A DNA stretch of 64,000 nt, taken from contig CM040125.1 of assembly GCA_022559845.1 (NCBI GenBank), positions 287,046,200 to 287,110,199 on the forward strand, read 5' to 3'. The first letter of the stretch is position 1, and each line of letters starts with the position of its first letter. The translations under genes and the position numbers were made by a program. Source of the stretch: Amorphophallus konjac. Its lineage: Eukaryota; Streptophyta; Magnoliopsida; Alismatales; Araceae. Under the pieces are notes generated by a model, which was not told where the DNA came from, ran no database searches, and worked only from the letters and a program-made list of their open reading frames with translations. Of this stretch, positions 1 through 11,800 are shown in pieces.

Positions 1-3000
1 GAAGAAGGAGAAGAAGATGGAGAAGAGGGAGATGGAGAAGAAGAAGGACCACCGCCGATGGCGGCGGTCGCTCCCCGGGGGCAACTCCGGCGGCCCAGAC
101 GGCCGCTACCCCGGCCACAACCCCAGAAGCACAAGAAGGTAGGCTCCCCCTCCCCAATTCCATTTTTTTTATTTTATTTATATTTTTTCTTGATTTTTTC
201 ATAGCCCTCGGGCATTAAACCTGCAACTCAGAAAAGACACGCCTCCAACGGGGGCGTTACTTACAAACGCAACGCCCTAATCCAGGGCGTTAATTATTTT
301 TAATTTCTGAAAATTAATTATCCTTCATGAAAAACGCCCTGAAGCATGTCGTTTCTTAAAACTTATGATTTTTCATGAATTCCATGCTCACTAAACAATT
401 TCCAAAAATATTTTCATGAATTATTTCGCATGCTGTCAGTTATTTGATTTTCTGTTAAATTGAGAAAACCCACGCCCTCCAGTAGGGCGTTAATTCAACA
501 AGAGACGCCCAAACCAGAGGGCGTCGCTTCATTCATTAACGATTCAAAATTAACCACCTTTAGGAAAACGCCCTACCACAGGGCGTTAATTCAACAAGAA
601 ACGCCCATCACCGAGGCGTGATTAGAAATATGTTTCAGAAATAGCAAAACAGCCACCAAAATACACCTAAGACAATGGCGTGATAAACATAAAAAACGCC
701 CTCATTAAGGGCGTTACATTAAAGTTCATTCTGAAAAACGCCCCCCACAGGGGCGTGAATTTATCAAGAAACGACCTGAGGGTGGCCGTGAATTCCAAAA
801 ATGCAAAATTCAATATTTAACCCAAATCAAATGTAATTCCACATGGATATTCAGATAATTAAGAAAAATAATTCTCTTTTAATACATGCAGGGGCTGATG
901 AGGACCCGTATCTCATGGGTCATGGGCAGCATACCAGGGTCTCCCCGACTTCCAGAGGGTTAGGGTAGAGGCCATGGGGTTTGGGGCTTTTCTATCCATC
1001 GAGCCTTTTAGACCTGACCTAGCACTGATCCAGGTTTTGAGGGAGAGATGGGATAGGGTTAGCCGGACTTTTCTGATGCCCTGGGGGCATATGGTTCCTA
1101 GTTTAGAGGATGTAGCCAGGATCACAGGTTTACGGGTAGATGGTGAGGCCGTGAGTGGGTTCACCTATTCTGACTATACGGAGATGGCCCAGAGGCTACT
1201 AGGGCTTGAGATGGTCTATGTGGGACCTAGCGAGTGCAGGACCATTTTCCGTACGGACCTGACTACAGCGATGGGTCTAGGAGATGCCAGGCATAGATCG
1301 GGGGAGACCTTAGGTGAGTTTGCACAGCGACTGACCGACGGGGTGAGAGCGGCATGCTGCCAGGACCCGACTGACCATGAGAGAGCGGACCGAGACCTGA
1401 GGAGGTTCCTGCTGCTGCTGCTCGGGAGATTATTGCTGGGGACGAAAGCCGATGTCATCAACTGCCGCTTCTTAGGCATCCTTGAGGATCTGGAGACGGT
1501 TGGCACATATGCCTGGGGAGCGGCCCTGCTGGCGCATTTGATGGCCGATCTGTCCACAGGGACAGGCCGTGAGACGACCGTCAGTGGCTTCTCACCTCTT
1601 CTTCAGGTATGCAATTTCTCATTTTTACATCTTTTCCTTCTTATTATGATGCGTGTGAATATAGTACTAATTGCAATGCATGGATGCAGGTGTGGAGCCA
1701 CCTATACATGCCGATGGGGCGCGTTGACCCACGGCCAGGAGCTGAGGGATCCTTCCCTCTGGCGCGACGCTGGGTGCCTGTCATCTTTGGCGCCCCACTT
1801 GACTACGAGTTGTGGGTTCTACGGAGAGAGTTCCGCGACTTCCCTCCCTCGCTGGTATGTATGAATGAATGATATGCATTTCTTTTTGTTGTTTATTTGA
1901 ATATGATGAAATGATAATGATGCGTGTTCATGAATGCAGGTGCAGTGGAGACCATATGAGGGGATGACCGATGAGGGCCAGCCTTGGGTCGTATCGGGGC
2001 GACCTCGCTTCAGACGTGAGCTGTGGCTACACTACTTGAGCGAGATTGAGCCGTTACGGCTTCGGCTGGTGATGAGGACCCTGGGCCTGCCCCAGGAGTG
2101 GATCGAGGTCGGAGAGCCTCGAGGGATTGGCAAGAAGACCCGCGGTCGCACCAAGACGACCGACTGGAGGGTGCGATTCGAGGAGCAGTACGCCGACTGG
2201 CAGCGAGGCGGGACCACAGTCATTTCCCACGCGACTGACAGCTCTGAGTACCTCCGGCGCTACTGGGAGGTTCACGCCGGCAGACCTCAGATGAGGGTCT
2301 TAGGGGTATGTATGAATGCAATGATTTCTAAATTGAATGCAAATGCTTATGTAACTATTATGCGACTAACATGTAATGAATGCAGGATGCGAGGGACATA
2401 GCGGCGATAGATGCCCAGGCTCACCTACACAGCCTGGAGGACCAGCTAGCTGCCACACGGGCAGACCTGGAGACCCTGGTGAGTGTTTAAATTATTCCTA
2501 TATGTAAATGAATTTTTTTTGTTGTGTTGAATTAATGATTAGCCACTGACGGTCTTAATGAATGCAGCGTGCCCAGCAGGGAGCAGCGAGGAGAGATCCA
2601 AGGGAGGCTTCCAGTTCGAGGGGGCCTAGTGCAGAGGTGACTGCACTGACAGAGCAGCTGGCTGGTGCGATAGCGCGAGCCGAGGCGGCGGAGCGTGACC
2701 TTGCCTCACGGGTAAATTCTGAACTCAAAACCTCATTCAAATAATGATTAGATATAAATTGTGCACTGATTATAATTCATTTTTGCAGACTGAAGAGCTT
2801 CGAGCCACTCTTATCTGTGTAGATGAAGGCTTCCGAGCGACGAGCTCACAGGTGCGTGATCTACCTTCAGTCACATGTTGTTATTTCATTTCATGAATTA
2901 TTGAACTGTGGAACTGATGATTTGTTTACCTGTTTGTAGGCTGCTCAGCTGAAGGCTATACGTACCGAGTTGTCGATCCGCGATCAGCGGATTGCAGAGC

Positions 3001-3458
3001 TTCAGCGGACCCTGCAGTGACGCAGTGAGCTTCCTCAGGACGTAGCCGAGCTGCGAGTTGCCCTAGAGCTGGAGAGGAGGGAGCGTGCTCGGGAGCGCGA
3101 GGAGCGGGCTCGTGAGCGGGAGGAGCACCAGGCGGAGCGTGCCCGGTTCCAGGAGCAGTTGTCGGTACGAGAGCGTGAGCTGGCGGACTCGAGGACCCAG
3201 TTGATCCTTTCCCAGGAGCGGCTGCGAGTGTCCGAGGAGCGGTTGCAGCGAGGCCGCGAGCGAGCATGGGCCGCGGGGTACTCCTTCACCAGCTCCACCT
3301 TCGTGGCGGGTTCTTCCCTCCGAGAGAGGAGCGAGGTAGGGGGACACGTTCGGGTTCCGGCTTCTTCACGGGGGCCCATGCCTCCTCCACCAGCACCAGC
3401 TCGGGACGGCGAGGAGGAGGTTGAGAGTAGGAGAGAGGAGGGTGGAGGCGAGAGCTGA
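1..3458 (+). pseudogene. Antisense PMD (aminotransferase-like plant mobile domain) plus coiled-coil gene of element A
   Basis: This spliced gene runs opposite to gag-pol. Exons inferred from GT/AG borders and matching phases are <1-138, 892-1606, 1690-1854, 1940-2305, 2386-2478, 2568-2711, 2789-2851 and 2940-3458. Exons 2-4 encode a PMD-type core: an MGFGAF start near 974, then WGHMVPSLEDVARITGLRVDG. PMD proteins are known from host genes, MULE-type transposons and some gypsy elements. Exons 5-8 encode a Glu/Arg-rich coiled coil ending at TGA 3456-3458. Damage: exon 2 needs a frame change between about 930 and 970, because the phase set by exon 1 reaches TAG. TGA at 3018-3020 interrupts exon 8 although the frame continues 146 codons; the related copy at 57273 has an Arg codon there. 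The true 5' end lies outside the window. The function of PMD proteins in retroelements is unknown. Confidence 0.75.
139..891 (+). repeat. First visible intron of the antisense gene, filled with ACGCC/GGCGT hairpins (about 238-795)
   Basis: The intron runs from a GTAGG donor at 139 to a TGCAG acceptor ending at 891. Joining restores a plausible frame (...PEAQE-GADEDPY...). About ten short imperfect inverted repeats lie inside, each a variant of ACGCCCT, a 5-7 base loop, AGGGCGT, then TAATT. Examples start near 269, 470, 503, 567, 695 and 736. Stems vary between copies. Confidence 0.7.
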
Positions 3459-5005
3459 GAGTTTTGTACTTGTACTCCTCCACCTTCACACCTGTACATG
3501 ATAGACATGATGATATATATATATAGGAGATTTGAGCTTTTGTTACCTGAGCGCTTGTATGGTTGTGGACTTGTGTTTGTGTACTTTTTCTTTCCACGTT
3601 CCATGTGTTTGCTTTATTTTGCCCTATATCTGCAGCTGCGGTTTTCACTTGAACAAACAGGTTAATTCATCTGTTCGACTTGGCCCCTTGCCCGATGAGC
3701 AAGGGGTGTCCATATTCTGACCTTAGTAATGGGTCAAGGGGCCAAGCCTTTAATAAGGCAAAATGGAATAATCAAAACTCGTGGATGCCTCATGCAATCA
3801 CACATATGTAAACAATAATTAAAAGATGTCCAGGCAAGAATGCAACTCATGCAATATGAGGAATTTTTTTTTCTTTTCAGTATATATATATATTTTTTTT
3901 AGGGGTTTTCTGAAAAACACGCCTTAGATTAGGTCGTTACTCAAGTAAAAGACGCCCTTGGAGACGGCGTTACTGTGAAAAGATTTTTTTGAATTTTGTT
4001 GAAAACACGACCTTCCCAGAGGCGTTATTGTTAAAGAAACGACTTTAAGATAGGCGTGAATTAACATTAAAGCGCCTTGAACAAAGGCGTTAATTCTATT
4101 CCTCCCAAATTGAGCTGATAAAGAAATTAAGGTGGTGGGCCCTACTCGGTCATCATCTAAGATCCATTAACCTTTCTTGAATAATTAAAAGGGGAATTGG
4201 CGTGAATATTGTTAAACTTATACACAAGATTTCGTGCAGTGCATTCTCTTCAGTTTGTCTCGGCCATTCTGCTGGTTCACGACTTTTCCAAAAATAAAAA
4301 AGAAAGTATAAGGAAGTCCACAAAAGATTTAGAGATATCTGAGGCAAAGCTACCTCCCCTACTCTATGCCTGTTGGGGTTCGGTCTTTGGCGTAGGGATG
4401 CTTTGTTGCCTTTTGCCTCTTTTCGTATTGCATGCATACGCCCAAGGTTTTCCTTGCGGGGACTTTGCCCTCTTGACATGCTTTTCTTTTCACCATTTGA
4501 CTTTCACTTTGGAATTGATTTGCATTGAATAGATTTGAATTGATGAACAACCTAATTGTACTTGGGCTTTTTGTGGCATTTGTTCCCTTTTGGGCCCTGA
4601 CTTCCTCCTACTAGGGCGGTGGATAGGTTTGGCGTGTCTACCTCGAGACCTCCCTTCCTCCCTTGTGGGCCAAAGAAGAAAAAGAATGGATATCGTCTTT
4701 CACCTTTAGTCTGGTTTCGACTTTCCATCAGATTTTGCACTGCTTGAGCTCAAGAGTAAAGTGTGTAGTGTGTGCGGGGTCAACTCCCATTTTAAATTAG
4801 CAAAACTGACAAATGGATTCTAAATTTTGACCTTTCGGACCGTGGACCTTCGCCTGTCATGTCAGCCCAAAAAGGAGAACCATGAAAGAAAACTCTTTTG
4901 TTTGTTTTTGATTTTGAAAATATTCGACTTTTTTTGATTATTTTGGGAGATTTCTATTTTCTTTGGATTTTTTGTGAAGTTTTGAAATTTTGTTTGGATT
5001 TTTGT
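3459..5005. other. Spacer between convergent antisense gene and pol of element A
   Basis: There is no convincing coding sequence here. It holds the 3' flank of the antisense gene, five more ACGCC/GGCGT hairpins (about 3918-4097), and blocks shared with the same spacer of A'. One shared block at about 4360-4480 matches 59660-59790; another at about 4555-4760 matches 59835-60030. On the minus strand this would be the 3' untranslated part of the genomic RNA. Confidence 0.6.
3918..4097. repeat. ACGCC/GGCGT hairpin cluster in spacer of element A
   Basis: Five imperfect inverted repeats occur in 180 bp, each followed by T/G-A-A-T/C-type A/T sequence. They belong to the same motif family as 238-795 and 13838-14433. 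Confidence 0.65.
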
Positions 5006-8000
5006 TCAGGGGTAATATTTCTTGAGATACAAACCGTTCCAGGGGTGAGTTAATTCCTCTCCTTCAGCATTAACCAGTTTATAAGCATTGCCAGGATAAA
5101 CGTCTTTTATGATGAACGGCCCTTCCCAATTTGGTTGGAGCTTTGAACGAGGGCCACCTGGTTTTACAAAAATTCTTTTGATTACCATTTCACCGACCTT
5201 AAATTTTCTCTCAATTACCTTCTTTTGATAAAAACGTGAGAGCCTGTTTTGATAAACGCGCGCATGCTCAGCGGCGACCAGACGCTTCTCATCTAGGAGT
5301 TCCAATTGGGCAAGGAGTGAATCACGACGTTCATCGATAGAGAGCTCCTCATCCAATTGTACTCGCAGAGAGGGGATAAGAATCTCATACGGGACTACGG
5401 CCTCCATTCCATAAGTAAGGGCAAAAGGAGTTTGCCCAGTGGGGGTTCAAATAGAAGTGCGGTAGGCCCAAAGAGCTTCAACCAGCTTGTCTGGCCAGTC
5501 CGAGAATTTATTAGCCTCGCACGTCTTCTTAACAATCTTAATTAAGGTTTTATTAGTGGCCTCTGCTTGGCCATTGCCCTGCGGATAATAGGGAGAAGAA
5601 TGATGCAATGCAATGTTATACCTGTTGCAGAGATCCTTGAGATCTTGAGAGATAAATTGAGGCCCATTGTCGGTGACGATGGTGCTCGGAATGCCGAACC
5701 TCGTGATGATGTTCTTCATGATAAATTTGCAGACGGTTGATGCTTTAATTTTCACGTAAGCTTCTGCTTCCGCCCACTTGGTGAAGTACTCCGTTGCCGT
5801 GAGAATGAATGATTTTTGCTTGGTCAGGAGGTTCGAATCACCAAGAGGTCCAATGATGTCAAAAGCCCACATGGAAAAAGGCCATGGGGAGGACGTAGGA
5901 TGGAGTGAAGAAGCAGGAGAATGAATCTTGTCGGCGTGCAGTTGGCACTTAACACACCTTCGAACATAGATAGAACAATCCTCTTCTAGAGTGGGCCAAT
6001 AGAAACCTAGTCTAAGAATCTTCTTAGTTAGCATCTGGCTGTTCACATGACCACCACACACACCAGAATGCGCCTCTTCCACAACTTTCCAAGATTCATC
6101 ATCATCGAGGCATCTCAATAAAACACCGGTGAGCCCTCTTCTGTAAAGCACACCTCCAACCAAAGTATAACGTTGAGCCACTCTTCTTATTGCTTTCTTC
6201 TCTTCTGTTGTGGCTTCCTCGGGATAAGACTGATCATCACAGTATCTGGCAATCTCATAATACCAAGGCTTTTCTTCGTCAGCCAATTCTTCTTGCCAAT
6301 CCAATAGCATGACCTCTTTGCCTTCAAGAGCTTCCTTCCGTCTAACCTTCTCAAGCACCTGATCCCTAATATCGAGAAAAGCACGATCCCTAATGGCTGG
6401 AGTATCACACTGATGAATCAGGGGGACATGAAAATCACGCTCAGGAGGGAAAACTAAAGCGGAAGCTAAGGAAGCAAGTGCGTCGGCCAAAATGTTCTGG
6501 CTACGCGGGACATGAACGAAAATCAATTTAGTGAAGAGTTTGGCGTAAGCTGAAGCGAGCTCCTGGTAGGGCTTGAGCTTAGGATGGATGGTGCGGCACT
6601 TGACCAACACTTGGCGTAGAATAAGCTGACTGTCACCGACAATTCGCAAATGAGTGACACCATATTGATGAGCGGTTTTAAGACCAGCCAAAAGAGCTTC
6701 ATACTCGGCTATGTTATTGGTGACGGGAAAAGTGAGCCGAGCAGCAAATGGAATGGTGACCCCTTCGGGTGTTAAAAGAACCATGCCGATCCCTCTTCCT
6801 TGAGAATTAAGAGCTCCGTCAAAATGTAACGTCCACATAGGATCATGGGATTGATTAATGGACATTAATTCTTCATCTGGGAACTCTGAATTGACAGGAT
6901 CAAAGCGGGGGAGAGGGTGGTGAGCAAGATGCTCGGCAATGGCATAACCTTTGATAGCTTTTTGCTGAATGTAAGTGATGTCAAATTGAGAAAGGAAGCT
7001 TTGCCAGCGTGCCAATCGATCAGTGAGGACAGATTTTTCAAGGAGGAATTTGATTGGATTCATACGAGCAATGAGGTGAACCTCGTGAGCTAGGAAATAG
7101 TGTTTTAGCTTCTGAACTACCCAAACCAAAGCTGCACAAGTTTTCTCCATGGCTGAGTATCTCTGCTCACAGGGGTTAAGAAGCTTAGACAAGTAGTATG
7201 CTGCCCTCTCCCTACCTTCTTCATCCACTTGAGCTAAGATAGCACCTACGGAGTCATCCAGGACTGAAACATAGAGAATAAGTGGCTTACCTGGAATTGG
7301 CGGCCTCAGGACAGGAGGATTGGCCAAATAATCCTTCAATCCGTCAAAGGCTGCTTGACATTTGTCATCCCAATTAAACTTGACTCCCGGCTTAGTAAGC
7401 TCGTAGAACGGCCTACACCTCTGCGAGTGCTGGGAGACGAAGCGGCGAATAAATTGCAACCTCCCGACTAATCCTCGAACTTCCTTCAAATTCTTGGGAG
7501 GAGGCATATCTCTAATGGCTTTTGCCTTGTTGGGATCAACTTCAATTCCCCTCTTGCTAACAATGAAACCGAGCAACTTCCCTGAAGAAACGCCAAATAC
7601 GCACTTCTTGGGGTTCATTTTCAATTGAAATTCTCGTGATCTCTGCAAAACCTTAGCCAGAACCCCAGGATGCTCAATCCTTGTTCTTGATTTCACAACC
7701 AGGTCATCCACATACACCTCAATATAAATATGAATCATGTCATGAAAAATTGCCATCATAGCCCTTTGATAAGTGGCTCCAGCATTCTTAAGTCCAAAGG
7801 GCATGACCACATAACAATATGTGCCCCATGGTGTAGTGAATGAAGTTTTCTCTTGATCTTCTTCGGCCAGGCGAATCTGATTATAGCCTGAAAAGCCATC
7901 CATGAAAGAAAGAGTCTCAAATCCTGCCGTGTTGTCAATCAACACATCAATATGAGGGAGGGGAAAGTCATCTTTAGGGCACGCTCGGTTGAGGTCCCGA

Positions 8001-8817
8001 AAATCTATGCAAATTCAAACTTTTCCATCTTTCTTCATAACCGGGACAATGTTAGCCACCCAATTGGGATAGAGGACGACTCTAACGAATCTAGCCTTGT
8101 GGAGTTTATCGACCTCTTCTTTCATTTTCAAAGCCATGCTAGGGTGGAAACGCCTCAACCGTTGTTTTACCGGGACAGACCCTGGCTTAAGCGTAAGGCG
8201 ATGTTCAACAAGCGCAGGGTCTAATCCAGGCATATCTTCATAACTCCATGCGAACGTGTCTTTGTATTCTTGAAGAACTAAGATGAGCGCCTCCTCTTCG
8301 GAGGGTGGCAAATTTTTGCTAATGAGGACAATCCTAGGGTCTTCCTCAGTACCCAGATTGATTTCTTTGGTAGGTTCTTCTACGGAGGCTGATGGTTCGT
8401 CGAATCTTCTCATACCACTAGCAAAAGCATCAGCCTCGTCCTCATATTCTTCATAACTTTCATCCCCTTCTTCAATAGGGTCTTCATCATTCATGATTTC
8501 ATAGACACCCAAACCCTCATTAGAAGCGATAGAATCCTCAATTTCTAACTCTGGCAGGATAATTGGATCTTCCACAAACTCAGAGAGAGCTAAACAAGCT
8601 TGGCATCTAATGGCCAAATCCAACAAAAATCTGCGAGGAATCTGCTTACCCTTGACCTTCTTGTGTGAATTTACCCCATGATTTTTATTAGAAGAAGAGG
8701 AAGAAAGGGAGGAAGAGCAACTAGCTTGATTATAAGGGAAAGAAGGAGGTGATAAAGTGGATACAGGAGGTGATACAGGGGAGGACCCCTCATCGGAGGG
8801 GGAGAAAAGACTTACCA
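5006..8817 (-). pseudogene. pol: pol of element A: RT, RNase H, archaeal-type RNase H, integrase
   Basis: One continuous minus-strand frame with two in-frame stops, TGA at 8015-8017 and TGA at 5447-5449. Both sit where an Arg codon is expected (GKV-R-ICIDF in RT and AYRT..R-TP in integrase), so CGA to TGA is likely. In order: a Ser-rich and acidic N-terminal stretch; RT with MPFGLKNAGATYQRAM and the YVDD catalytic box near 7706-7722; RNase H (about 7330-7060); a second RNase H with HFDGA, NNIAEYEALLAGL and GDSQL (about 6850-6440) typical of Tat elements; and integrase with an HHCC zinc finger (about 6080-5950) and DDE residues in FDIIGP, TDNGPQF and GQAEATNK. The frame is offset from gag-protease and has no ATG at its left limit, so expression needs frameshifting or splicing near 8815. 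Confidence 0.92.
8810..8816 (-). promoter_or_regulatory. Candidate 5' splice site at the gag-protease stop of element A
   Basis: On the minus strand the gag-protease frame ends in TTG-GTAAGT, a near-perfect plant donor. The TAA stop lies inside the donor, exactly where coding changes to the pol frame. Ogre elements, also in the Tat group, are known to splice an intron between protease and RT. I did not find an unambiguous acceptor; a pyrimidine-rich tract lies at about 8690-8730. A ribosomal frameshift is the alternative. Confidence 0.4.
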
Positions 8818-11800
8818 AGGAATCTTGGAAGAGCGGCCCCTGGGTTGGGACGCGCTCGGGAGAAAAGTAGGAGGTCTCCTCAAAAGAAATGGAGGATTGG
8901 AATATTGGAGATTTGGCGTTTTTTTTTCGTTTTCATGTTTTCCTTTGTTTTTATTTTCTTTTTCAAGTAAAAAGCAATGTGAAGGAAGAATAGTAGGTGG
9001 AGTGGAAATTGCAAGTTTGGAGAAAGATTTAATCAAAGATGGCCCACGCGGGGGCGAGATGGAGTCTTCAGCAAATCGCTCGAGGAGCAAAGGAGCAATC
9101 GGGAGGGAAATCTGAATTGAATCGGGAGACAAGTTGATAGTAATCGGTGGTGGTCGCGGCACGTGACCAAACCAACGGGAATAGAGAGAAGCCAACACCA
9201 ATGGATGCACAGAAGTGAGGGAGAAAAGGCCGGCCCACAGCCTATCCACGGAAAATCCTTCTTCAAAGGGGACATCTGGCTCCCCCGTATCTGTGTAGTC
9301 ACTTAACATCTGCCTTTTATCTGTGATTGCGGCAGGCATTTCAATCAATTCTTGAATCAATGGCGGCCATTCTGGATCTGTCGGCATGAACAGGCGGCTT
9401 AAAGAGAAAGTGATGTCATTCATGTCAAACCACCTGTACCAGTCACATTCCGGATCACCCATTTTTCTTCTTTTATCTGGCCTTAACGACTCCAGGGCTT
9501 TGTAAGTAGCCAATGGGGCAATGTGACGAGCAAACTGTCTGGCGTGCACATCCTGACAATCAAGCAATGATGTAATGATGGTAGTCTGTTCATTGTTCTG
9601 AACGCCACCGATGACAAAATGTGTCTTTAAAGTCCAGGTGAGCGGCTGGCGATCTGGCTTGAAGGTGGACGTCATAACAGCCCACGGCTCTCCTTCATTC
9701 TTGCCCGGTGCTTTGTAGTCTAAGCCGCCTCGTGCAACAACTTTTTGAGGCTTAATGGGCCTAATCTTGCCCTGGAGTTTAGCGCCCAGGCCCTTGCCAT
9801 CTTGATATCCCATTCTTATCAGAATGTTCCAGCCGGGGGTATTCATCGTATTTTTCTTTTTCTTCTTCCCCTTAGAAGGCAGGGGTGTCATAGCAACCGT
9901 TGTAACAGTCTCAGACAGCATCGGCTGAGAGTGGGGAATGTCCAGCACAGATAATAACGGCTTGTTGGCTGGCCATATAGAAGGAACTGATGAAGCTACA
10001 TGAATGTCCTCCTCTGGTAAGATCGGCACGCTGGTCACCTTGATAATGCGGCCCTTGTGCGGAAACTTAAGGCATTGATGGTTTGTAGAGGGCACTGCAT
10101 CAAGCTGCTGAATATAAGGGCGACCCAGGATGCCATTAAAGGTCGGGTCCATATCCAGGATATGGAAATCTGCCGTAATGGTGGCTGGACCTAAGCTGAC
10201 TTTAAGAGTAATCATACCCAGAGGGGGTTTCTTTGTATTGTCATATGCAGTGACAGTAATGGTGGATGGCCGAATCTGGCTCTCAGGGATACCGCATAAC
10301 TTCAGAGTGCTTGGAGGCAACACATTGATAGATGCACCGGTGTCTACCAAACACTGCTTAACAGCCACCTTGTTGATATCAACCGTAATACACAGGGCAT
10401 ATTTTCTTGCCGGTAGAGGTGCTAGCTCATGTTCATGGAATGTGATTGCCGGCTGACTGCTAGTAGGTGTCAAGACTGTAATTATCTGTTCAACCGGGAG
10501 GTCCTCATTGACCATAACCTTCTGCAGGTATTCCTTCAAGGCCAGCTGATGAGTGGTGGACCTCTTGATTAATTCAAGAATGGAGATTCTGGCTGGAGTG
10601 CGATCCAAGTGCTTTAACAGATCATACTGAGTTCCCGGCACTGAATCATGTTCCTGTTCTTGCTCTTGCGGCCCCGGCACGGGCTCTATCTCTCTCTGTG
10701 GGAAAACACGGTGGAACATCCGTCCACTACGGAGCGGCGCTACGCCTTGACGCGCCTCTGTCGGGGCAATATTAGGAGGAGGGTTGGAAGAGGAGGAAGG
10801 AATGTCGGTAGCAGAGACCCTGCTAGGGGATACCAAAGGGGAATTCAATAAAAGGGGCGCCCCCGTAGGAGGCGTAGTAGCGGTGGTGTTTAATAGAGAT
10901 GCCCCCGCGGGAGGCACGGGGGGAGTATTTGAAGAAGGTACCCTCGCAGGAGGCGTGAAAGAAGAAAGGGATATCCGAATGCGAGGGGTATTGGCAGGTG
11001 GTGGAATAAGGAGAGATCGTGGCACAAAAGGCGGTTGTACTGATGGTGGAGGAACTCTTGCCGGTGTAGGAGTGGTAGAGGGGGTAGCGGGTGCTGGCGG
11101 TGAACGGAGTAGGAGTGGCCTGGAGGGCGCGGATGTAGGATTGGTGGTGGAAGGTGGAATGGCAGGTTGCTGTGGTGGTAAGCGGTTAAGAAGAGCGCGA
11201 GCCGGCAAGGCCGTGGAATTGGTGGTGGTAGGTGGGTTGACGGGGCGTAAAAGAGAACGTCCCGATAGGAGACTAGAAGGAGGAACGCGCAAAAGGCGCG
11301 GAGTTCGATTTTGGGTTGGATCATGGTGGAATGCCCCGACAGAGGCGTTTTCTTCGTGCCATCCCTGTCCTCTCTCCACCTCGTAGAGAGACGTGACAGG
11401 GTTCACGTGTTGATTAGGGGCGTGCTCCGGCAATGGATTACGGACAATCCCCATATCCTGCTGGGGTGCTGGAGCTTGCTGTGGCTGAACTTGCTGCGGA
11501 GCTGGCTGTTGTTGTTGCTGATTTTGCTGTTGCCGATGCGGCCTTCTCTCTTTCATGGTGGCGATGACTTGCCTCATTTCATCCCAATTAATGCCACCCT
11601 GGTCATTCAAATCATAAATATGATCTCTGAAATGGAAACAACGATCAAGGTTGTGACCAGGGGCGCGGTGAAATGCACAGTAACGAGATGTGTCAACATT
11701 GTCGGGCCACACCGTTCTTTCTTTTGGTAGGACGAGCAGGTTGGCGGCCATCAAAGCATTAAAAATGTCAGGGAGACTCTCTGGGAGTGGCGGATAATGG

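Noticed and set aside
10784..11386. 200-codon Gly-rich plus-strand frame
   Set aside because: It is the mirror of the Pro-rich linker of the intact gag-protease gene.
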